Shown here in pieces: positions 21,169 to 30,482 of a DNA stretch of 64,000 nucleotides. The stretch is from the NCBI GenBank assembly GCA_032719365.1, contig CM064867.1, positions 70,492,136-70,556,135 of the forward strand, in the 5' to 3' direction. This DNA comes from Prinsepia uniflora. Its lineage: Eukaryota; Streptophyta; Magnoliopsida; Rosales; Rosaceae. The notes under the pieces were generated by a model that worked only from the letters and a program-made list of their open reading frames with translations, had not been told where the DNA came from and searched no databases. The first letter of the stretch is position 1; the number at the start of each line of letters is the position of its first letter. Made by a program: the position numbers and the translations under genes.

Positions 21169-24100
21169 TGTAACGACCCGTCCCGGAATTCGGGATTAGG
21201 TTAGTAACTAATCATGATTAATGAGGGTTAATCGGTGGTTAGTTGGGTGGAATCGGACGAACGATGCAAAATGACCGTTTTGCCCCTAGTCGTGGGTAAA
21301 ACATTGACTTTTTATTCGGGCGGTCAAATGTACTTTGACCAATGACCGTGACGTAGTTTGGGACGTCACGAGTTCATAGACAGGTGGCACGTTCGATTCA
21401 GACATTCATGGTGAAAGTTATGACGTTCGGAAGTCCAGGGGCATTTCCGTAATTTGGACGAAATAAGGGAAATGTTGACTTTTTGATCGGGAGGTCCGAC
21501 GGCCGAGGGCCAAGGACCGTTAGGAAGGTCTCGATGCCCTGAGTTCGTAGTCAGGCGGCACGCTCCAATCGGAGTCCGGATGACCGAGTTACGGGCCTGG
21601 ATGCGTGAGGGGCATTTTGGTAATTTTCTGCACAGGGGCAGAATGGTAATTTCACAGGGGCTGTTGAACGTTACTGTAGCAGCCGTGTTGAGTGGGGAAC
21701 ATATCAATGCACGGGTGCATTGTTTAAGCTTGAAATTGGAGTGGGGTATGGCTGAATTGTTAGTTAATGGATAATGGACTGTGTGGTCCGGTATGTGGGA
21801 AGCATGGGCAGTGCACGGTTGGGATAAATATGGTTTTGGGCTATTTACGGGAAGCATTTCCTAGTGAGGCTGAGGATGTCTCCCACGGGTTGTCGTCCAT
21901 TTTGAACGGTTAGTTAGGTGACTGGTGAGGGTTAGGTTCATTCTGGGTCGAGTGTGAAGTGAGGACTGAGGGCTGTTGAGAGAATTTGAGTACGGAGGAA
22001 AAATCGAAAAACTAAGGGAAAAATTATAATTTGAATTGTCTAAGGAGTTGGACGAAACCAGGGACAGTAATCGTCTTCTGGGACCCTTTGGAGATCAACC
22101 GTAGCTATTGGCAAGGGATTCGATCGCTGTCTGGCAATGATCACTGGTTCCTGTTTCAGAGTTGTGCAGGGACTGTGGACGATCACTTCCAGGTAATGTC
22201 TTGTCCAATTGATCGCGTATTTCAGTTCCTTTTAGGCCTAGAATCCTCACTGTGAAGTTAATTTGAGTTTGATTGAGGAAACACAGAGTTTGGGTGATCG
22301 ACCCGTTTGGGCGATCACGGGTCGTGGGGCTGATTTTTGGGGCTGTTATGATGAATCAGGGACATAGAACCTTAATTGGATAGCTGAGGAATGTGTTAGG
22401 ATCAAGGACGGATGCAATCAGTGTCGAATTGAAGGTTATCTGACCGGGTTGGACTCGCGGGTCGCAGACCCGTTTTGCAGGGAAACGGGCAAGGACGATG
22501 GTGAACAGTGCCTGTCACTGTAGCAGGCGCGTGGCCTCACGCGCAGCCACTTGCGGCGGCGTGTGACGACGCGTGGGACGGTTTTTCGAGGTGAGTTCAA
22601 AACGACTTCTGTCCTACACAACATAACGAACATTTTAGCATTGGTTTCGAATTTATCGGACAACGTTTCGATGTGGTTTCGAGGGTCCGAAGATTTATGT
22701 TACGTTTGTAAATAATGATTAATTCCCGGAAAATTATGGGAAATTAGTATGTTGTTATCCAAGCCCTTAGTGACACTAAAGTATGTTTTCAGACAGGATT
22801 TGGAATTTCTGGAAATATCGGAAATTACGGGCATGCGTGCGGCGCAAAACCGAGCCTTGAGAATGGTGTGTGAGTGGACGTTACTTTCAAAATTTAATGC
22901 ATGCATAAATATTTCCATGATTTTTATGATTATGATTATAAGTTGTGGTTGGTTTCGATTCCTGTATTTATACGTATTTTAGCTATACATACGAAATTAC
23001 ACGTATTTCGAGTCTATGGTTACTCTTATGCTTGATGATGGTTTAACGAATGGTTTTATACGAATTGTGCGTCCCATGTTTTAATAATGTTTTGAATATG
23101 AATGTGAGTATGAATTACGATTTTGACACGTTTTTCGAGAATGTTCTGGATTTGCACGTTTTACGAGATTTTGAATATGTTGAGATTGGACCGTGATTTT
23201 GGTGATTATGATTGTGGTTTTGATGTTTTGATAATGAGATTTGAGAAATGAAGTGATTTCAAGGAATTAAAATGGATTTTGAAAAAGGCGATTTCGGGCT
23301 TGGTGCTCGGGGCATAAAAGTCATTTTAACGAACGAGATTTCGGTTTTCGGAAATTTAAAGCGGATTCTTGGTTTGGGTTCGAGATGATGCTTCCGGATG
23401 CCGGCTTACGAAATCATTATTGCGAATTCGAATTCGGGAATGAAAAAGAGGATTTAATTAAAGTGATTGGTATGTTTTTGCATGCCCCGTGTTTAATGAT
23501 GATTTGATTGTGTTTGGAAAGAACGTTTGGGGAATTGAACGTGAGAATTCGGACCATGTGTCCCGTTATGAAAATGTGATTTTGGGATGGATCCCACGTT
23601 GTTGTGTTTGACAAACTGTTTTGGGTTTAAAGACCCGGTGCTATTGCTGGAGCACGATTTGAGTTTAAAGACTCGGTTAGTTGATGACGGGGGAGGGCCC
23701 TTAATGAGTTTAAAGACTCGTGACTTTAAAGACTCGGTTACTGTGATACCCCCGAGGCCTATTGATTATGTTCTGAGTTTAAAGACTCGTTGATATCCCG
23801 GGAAGGCCTGATTATGCGCATGGTTTTGAGTTTAAAGACTCGGGCGCACTTGATTTCCAGCAAAATGATTGACTTGTGATTTATTGATGATTTCTGATGT
23901 TTCAGTTGAGTTGGGCAGTGGCTCGGTATATGGTTGATGGTTTTGGATCATGTTGTGCATTTGGTTTTGATTCGTGGTTTTGGGCTGAGGCCCGGTGTTT
24001 ATGCTTGCGGACTAAGACCCGATGGTTGAGAAAGGAAAAATGATTTTGAGGTTCATACGAGTTTTCCTTATGATGAAATTTGGTACAGAGTTTTTCTTAT

Positions 24101-24414
24101 GTGGAAAATGCTAATCGATTGCGAAATGATTTTTTTTTTGTATGCATGAACGCGGAGGGTAAAAACGTCTTCTTGTAACTGTTTTTACAAACTGATTTAT
24201 TTTTGTCCACTCACACCTTTTGGTTTTTTTTATTGACTCTCCAAGTTGTGGCGCGTTGATCGAGGCTGATCGTGAGGCGGAGGCATGAGTAAGCACTTGT
24301 GGCTATCCCTGGTCTGGCACGTACTGAGGGTAATTTGGGGATTTCAGTCGTTTTGCCAGGCGGGAGCAGGACCGGGCACGGTTAATAATGCCCTTTTCGG
24401 GGGAGGTCCTGTCA
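21169..24414 (+). repeat. K 5' LTR
   Basis: The reference copy of subfamily 1. Order of parts: terminus TGTAACGACCCG; two U3 modules of about 170 bp (21298-21470 and 21471-21650); an ACTGTAGCA motif at 21668; a GGGATAAATATGG stretch near 21823 that could serve as a TATA; a GTAATGTC donor-like site near 22192; the GC hairpin GCGCGTG/CACGCGC (22527-22544); AG/GTGAGTTC near 22583; box 1 TGTGAGTGGAC (22869-22879); a TGCATGCAT; the GAGTTTAAAGACTC array (23620-23850); box 2 GTCCACTCACA (24205-24215); a T-rich tract; and the end GGTCCTGTCA. No protein is encoded. Confidence 0.92.
23620..23850 (+). repeat. Stem-loop array, K 5' LTR
   Basis: About seven units of GAGTTTAAAGACTC (stem GAGT/ACTC, loop TTAAAG) are spaced irregularly by about 10-50 nt. 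The leading unit has GGGTTTAAAGACCC (stem GGGT/ACCC), so both arms changed together. The units are separated by conserved GATACCCCCGAGGCC and CGGGAAGGCC blocks. Confidence 0.85.
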
Positions 24415-24417
24415 ATT

Positions 24418-24429
24418 TGGTATCAGAGC
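24418..24429 (+). other. Primer binding site, tRNA-iMet, element K
   Basis: TGGTATCAGAGC lies three bases after the LTR end at 24414 and matches the complement of the initiator tRNA-Met 3' end. Confidence 0.93.
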
Positions 24430-27240
24430 GCTAGGTTGCTGATTCTGTTGCCACATCATGCCTCCGGCGCGTAAGCCTCGTGCGCGACCTGGTAGTGAGA
24501 GGAGTAGGCGAGGGTGTTTGGGACCTCGTGTTAGATCTTAGGTGAGATTGACCCTAGTTTGGGGGTTAGATGCCGGGTGGTGGACGCTGTGAACTGCGAT
24601 TTGTTAGACGTAGAATTGTGTGGGTCGCAAGGACGAACGAGATCGGTGGCTGGAAGGCCGCATTTTTGGGAAAATTGTACTTTCTCTTAGGCCCTATTGG
24701 TCGAATAGAAAGTGGTTGAGCATTGGATATTGCTCGGGGATTGGGTATGTCAGTGATGACATGATTGGTTTGGTATGAGATTGGACTCAGGAGGAGTCGA
24801 GGTGTTGATGTGGGACTCACGATGAGTCAGGATTTTGAGTTAGGAACATGAATTGAGTCATGATATGGTGTCAAGGCTTGAGAGGAGCCAGAAAGGCTGA
24901 GTGAGGAACGTTTGGCACTTAGAATGCCAAGGGCCAGTTTATGGTCAGGTATTGAATGAGTTAGAAAATTATGGCTTGGTTTTGTGGAACGGTGGTCTTG
25001 TGGAGTTTAGCTGATGGTCTGGGGTACTTGGTGTAGTGGTAGTAGTTGAGAATTCGGGGGCGTTCAGGGAACGTCCATTATCCTGATGTGGATTGTCGGG
25101 ATGGTGGTACCCATGGTTGCGGGGTACGAGTAGTGATGCGGGATCGTCGCTCGGTATGAGCGGAGATCCAGGGCTACCCACTGTGCACACGGTGTGCTAG
25201 TGTAGATGTTTGTATGTTGGCGCTGGTACTAGCGCTGGTGCTAGTGTCAGTGAGTGAGATTGTGTTGAGCCACGAGTTGGGGTGTGACTCTGTCATGATG
25301 AGAGTGCGTTGGTATTTGAGATTCAGTAGTGGTTGACTCATGGACTGGATTGGATCCAGCGGAGATTATGAGGTATTGGGGTAAGTCCCAACAGTGACGA
25401 GGTGACAAGAGTTGAGTAATTCCCAGTCGGAATCGGTGTATGTGCATAATTAGTCATTAATTGACGTGAGGTCTGAGTATTGGGCTGATTGTGGACGCGT
25501 GGTTGTCCAAATGAGTTACGGAAGTAGGGAGTCCGGCGGTTGGACTTGACATCTCATGGGGAGTGTGTCTATTTTCAACGTGGGTGGAATCTTAGTTTCG
25601 AGGAGAGTTGTGACTGTGGGACGTGAGCGGTGCTCATTTCCGCATTGGTATTCGATATTCGGAAGTCATCGGGGTTGACTTTTTATCTTCTGCCCTGGCA
25701 GACGTTGATCGCGGATACCATTACGAGGAGCGTGTTTTGGGGTCATCGGGTGGAGTTGCATTTCTTGAGGTTGGGGTAAACGGGATCCCCATTTTCTGCT
25801 TGGTGGCAGACGATGTTGGATATTTGGTACGGTGGGTGCAGTGAGTTGTGTTGCACCCACAAAGGATGGATGTTGATGACATCGTATTGGATCATCCTTG
25901 GTCTCTCCTAGGTGGAGTGGCAGGGATCGATATGAGGTAAATGGAGGGGATCCATAGAGTAGATTTGTTACGTTTTTGAGTGATTGATTGGAGGAGAAAA
26001 TGGTCGAGGAATGTTGGGTGGTTGACGAGAAATCTAGTGGGTGTAAGACCCTATTATCGGGTTCCGGGTGGATTGCCAACTGTGAGCATGTGCGGATCCT
26101 AGGTGGATCTGGTTGATGAGGTTGTGGGCCTTGGACGTGGCGGCGACCTAGGATCATGGCGTTACCAGTCGAGTGACGCGGTAACGAATTTGGACTGTGA
26201 TCGCCTTGATCAGGCTAGGTGAAGAGCTTATTGCTCTGTCATAAATGTTTGGATATGGGAATAGTTGGACTGAACTTCTTTTCGAAGTTAATCTGTACTC
26301 AAGCGAGTGGGAACGTTTATGTTTTGGACTCGAGGCTTGACCTTTGGATGAGTGGATATCCAACCGGGTCTAATTGGTCAGTCGTAGAGATGGGCGATTG
26401 GGATTGGCTTCTTTTCGAAGTCAATCGGATGTGACGTGGTAACCGTTGAGAGAGTATAGATTCGGGCTTGGTGCGCCTCGGTAATTGTGAGAAAGATTAG
26501 ATGCCCTTTCGGCATGACTGTACACGCCTTGGTGAGCGTGCTTGGATTGGTACATCTTGGATGACGTGTTTGGGAGTTGATTTTGTGTTACTGGTCGGGT
26601 GACCATGGGATCTAGAATGGATGATGAGTTGGAATGATCGATTTGTCTAGTAAGAGATTGGACAAGAAACCCGAGTGTCAGGTTGTGATTGACTGTGAAC
26701 CTTGTAGTGGACTTGTTGGAGATGGATGTACGTACCCTGTACGGTGTTCGAGGATTGGTACCGGACAGACCGAGTGGTATCTAGTGACGGTACGTGGGAG
26801 GTACCAGTGGTGTGGTTGTACGTGTTGGCATTCGGTTTAATTCCGACACACTTGGAATTTGTTGTGAACTAGACTTGAGCTTGATATATGCCGTAGGGTT
26901 GGGCTTGCCCTGCGAGATGGGATCGTGTTATTGATCTTACGCTACTTTGGGTGCCACCAATTGGCTGATAATTGGCGCTTTACTAGGGCGGTGAAGCTTA
27001 GTGGTGATCAATTTCACTTGGGGAGATCGAGTGTGGTCAGTGCGATGTGAGACTGTGATGGGACCTCTGAGCACAAATGGGTTTAGCTGATGTACGAGTG
27101 TACACGTGTTGCGAGGTCGAAATGTTTCCACGAGGTAGATGTGGAATAAGGATAATTAGAAATTTCGAGAACGAAACTGGTTTTAGGAGGGAGAAACGGT
27201 TGAGTTTTGATCGGTTGGAATTTCGGGGATGAAATTCTTT
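24430..27240 (+). mobile_element. K internal region, non-coding
   Basis: About 2.8 kb with no plausible gag, protease, RT or integrase motif in any frame. The longest open frames are short and lack known motifs. It is shared in pieces with C, D, E and F. Two GG(A/C)TTG(A/G)CTTCTTTT-type stretches near 26265 and 26400 recur in the fragment at about 37818. Near the right end, AATTTCGAGAACGAAACTGG is followed by TAGGAGGGAGAAA, then AATTTCGGGGATGAAATT and AAGGGGGAAGA. This duplicates the polypurine neighbourhood. Its role may be packaging or reverse transcription in cis. Confidence 0.8.
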
Positions 27241-27252
27241 AAGGGGGAAGAT
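27241..27252 (+). other. Polypurine tract, element K
   Basis: AAGGGGGAAGAT is immediately before the 3' LTR at 27253 and would prime plus-strand synthesis. A second purine tract, AGGAGGGAGAAA (27185-27196), lies about 55 nt upstream in a duplicated context. F has the same pair. Confidence 0.85.
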
Positions 27253-30200
27253 TGTAACGACCCGTCCCAGAATTCGGGATTAGGTTAGTAACTAATCATG
27301 ATTAATGAGGGTTAATCGGTGGTTAGTTGGGTGGAATCGGACGAACGATGCAAAATCACCGTTTTGTCCCTAGTCGTGGGTAAAACGTTGACTTTTTATT
27401 CGGGCGGTCAAATGTACTTTGACCAATGACCGTGACGTAGTTTGGGACGTCACGAGTTCATAGACAGGTAGCACGTTCGATTCCGACATTCGTGGTGAAT
27501 GTTATGACGTTCGGAAGTCCAGGGGCATTTCTGTAATTTGGACGAAATAAGGGAAAATGTTGACTTTTTGATCGGGAGGTCCGACGGCCGAGGGCCAAGG
27601 ACCGTTAGGAAGGTCTCGATGCCCTGAGTTTGTAGTCAGGCGGCACGCTCCAATCGGAGTCCGGATGACCGAGTTACGGGCCTGGATACGTGAGGGGCAT
27701 TTTGGTAATTTTCTGCACAGGGGCAGAATGGTAATTTCACAGGGGCTGTTGAACGTTACTGTAGCAGCCGTGTTGAGTGGGGAACATATCAGTGCATGGG
27801 TGCAATGTTTAAGCTTGAAATTGGAGTGGGGTATGGCTGAATTGTTAGTTAATGGATAATGGACTGTGTGGTCTGGTATGTGGGAAGCATGGGCAGTGCA
27901 CGGTTGGGATTAAATATGGTTTTGGGCTGTTTACGGGAAGCATTTCCTAGTGAGGCTGAGGATGTCTCCCACGGGTTGTCGTCCATTTTGAACGGTTAGT
28001 TAGGTGACTGGTGAGGGTTAGGTTCATTCTGGGTCGAGTGTGAAGTGAGGACTGAGGGCTGTTGAGAGAATTTGAGTACGGAGGAAAAATCGAAAAATGG
28101 AGGGAAAAATTAGAATTTGAATTGTGTGAGGAGTTGGACGAAACCAGGGACAGTAATCGTCTTCTGGGACCCTTTGGAGATCAACCGTAGCTATTGGCAA
28201 GGGATTCGATCGGTGTCTAGCCATGATCACTGGTTCCTGTTTCAGAGTTGTACAGGGACTGTGGACGATCACTTCCAGGTAATGTCTTGTCCAATTGATC
28301 ACGTATATCAGTTCCTTTTAGGCCTAGAATCCTCACTGTGAAGTTAATTTGAGTTTGATTAAGGAAACACAGAGTTTGGGTGATAGACCCGTTTGGACGA
28401 TCACGGGTCGTGGGGCAGATTTTTGGGGCTGTTATGATGAATCAGGGACATAGATCCTTAATTGGATAGCTGAGGAATGTGTTAGGATCAAGGACAGATG
28501 CAATCAGGGTTGAATTGAAGGTTATCTGACCGGGTTGGACTCGCGGATCGCAGACCCGTTTTGCAGGGAAACAGGCAAGGACGATGGTGAAAAGTGTCTG
28601 TCACTGTAGCAGGCGCGTGACGGCGCGTGGGACGGTTTTTCAAGGTGAGTTCAAAACGACTTCTGTCCTACACAACGTAACGAACATTTTAGCATTGGTT
28701 TCGAATTTATCGGACAACGTTTCGATGTGGTTTCGAGGGTCCGAAGATTTATGTTACGTTTGTAAATAATGATTAATTCCCGGAAAATTATGGGAAATTA
28801 GTATGTTGTTATCCAAGCCCTTAGTGACACTAAAGTATGTTTTCGGACATGATTTGGAATTTCTGGAAATATCGGAAATTACGGGCATGCGTGCGGCGCA
28901 AAACCGAGCCTTAAGAATGGTGTGTGAGTGGACGTTACTTTCAAAATTTAATGCATGCATAAATATTTCCATGATTTTTATGATTATGATTATAAGTTGT
29001 GGTTGATTTCGATTCCCATATTTATACGTATTTTTGCTATACATATGAAATTACACGTATTTCGAGTCTATGGTTACTCTTATGCTTGATGATGGTTTAA
29101 CGAATGGTTTTATATGAATTGTGCGTACCATGTTTTAATAATGTTTTGAATATGAATGTGAGCATGAATTACGATTTTGACACATTTTTCGAGAATGTTC
29201 CGGATTTGCACTTTTTACGAGATTTTGAATATGTTGATATTGGACCGTGATTTTGGTGATTATGATTGTGGTTTTGATGTTTTGATAATGAGATTTGAGA
29301 AATGAAGTGATTTCAAGGAATTAAAATGGATTTTGAAAAAGGCAATTTTGGGCTTGATGCTCGGGGCATAAAGGTCATTTAAACGAACGAGATTTCGGTT
29401 TTCGGAAATTTAAAGCGGATTCTTGGTTTGGGTTTGGGATGATGCTTCCGGATGCCGGCTTACGGAATCATTATTGCGAATTCGAATTCGGGAATGAAAA
29501 GGAGGATTTAATTAAAGTGATTGGTATGTTTTTGCATGCCCCGTGTTTAATGATGATTTGATTGTGTTTGGAAAGAACGTTTGGGGAATTGAACGTGAGA
29601 ATTCGGACCATGTGTCCCGTTACGAAAATGTGATTTTGGGATGGATCCCACGTTGTTGTGTTTGACAAACTGTTTTGGGTTTAACGACCCGGTGCTATTG
29701 CTGGAGCACGATTTGAGTTTAAAGACTCGGTTAGTTGATGACGGGGGAGGGCCCTTAATGAGTTTAAAGACTCGTGAGTTTAAAGATTCGGTTACCGTGA
29801 TACCCCCGAGGCCTATTGATTATGTTCTGAGTTTAAAGACTCGTTGATATCTCGGGAAGGCCTGATTATGCGCATGGTTTTGAGTTTAAAGACTCGGGCG
29901 CACTTGATATCCAGCAAAATGATTGACTTGTGATTTATTGATGATTTCTGATGTTTTGGTTGAGTTGGGCAGTGGCCCGGTATATGGTTGATGGTTTTGG
30001 ATCATGTTGTGCATTTGGTTTTGATTCGTGGTTTTGGGCTGAGGCCTGGTGTTTATGCTTGCGGGCTAAGACCCGATGGTTGAGAAAGGAAAAATGATTT
30101 TGAGGTTCATACGAGTTTTCCTTATGATGAAATTTGGTACACAGTTTTTCTTATGTGGAAAATGCAAACCGATTGCGAAATGATTTTTTTTTGTATGCAT

Positions 30201-30477
30201 GCAATGGTTTTACGCGGAGGGTAAAAACGTCTTCTTGTAACTGTTTTTACAAACTGATTTATTTTTGTCCACTCACACCTTTTGGTTTTCTTTTATTGAC
30301 CCTCTAGGTTGTGGCGCGTTGATCGAGGCTGATCGTGAGGCGGAGGCATGAGTAAGCACTTGTGGCTATCCCTGGTCTGGCACGTACTGAGAGTAATTTG
30401 GGGATTTCAGTCATTTTGCCAGGCGGGAGCAGGACCGGGCACAGTTAATAATGCCCTTTTCGGGCGAGGTCCTGTCA
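27253..30477 (+). repeat. K 3' LTR
   Basis: Collinear with the 5' LTR. Boxes are at 28923-28933 and 30267-30277, and the stem-loop array is at 29676-29905. The pyrimidine tract ends CCCTCTAG/GTTGTGG near 30308. The GC hairpin has been lost through a deletion of roughly 28 nt at about 28617. A changed unit (GGGTTTAACGACCC, 29677) has altered only the loop. Confidence 0.92.
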
Positions 30478-30482
30478 CTGAG

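Larger units (their letters stand above)
21169..30477 (+). mobile_element. Complete non-autonomous LTR element K
   Basis: Two forward LTRs (3246 and 3225 bp) flank a 2.84-kb internal region with a tRNA-iMet primer site and a polypurine tract. The 5-bp TSD is ctgag (21164-21168 and 30478-30482). About 15 differences over the first 610 aligned bases of the LTR pair suggest a fairly recent insertion. The internal region has no gag or pol, so K fits the LARD class and would need proteins from an autonomous partner. The iMet primer and long LTRs recall Tekay/Del-type chromoviruses, but with no coding sequence that affiliation is a guess. Confidence 0.92.

Noticed and set aside
21366..21857. 163-codon minus-strand frame in K's 5' LTR
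   Set aside because: It overlaps the duplicated U3 modules. I see no matching long frame in the 3' LTR copy, so it is not a gene.
25666..26157. 163-codon minus-strand frame in K's internal region
   Set aside because: It has no recognisable motif and is not kept as an open frame in C, D, E or F. It is probably chance.
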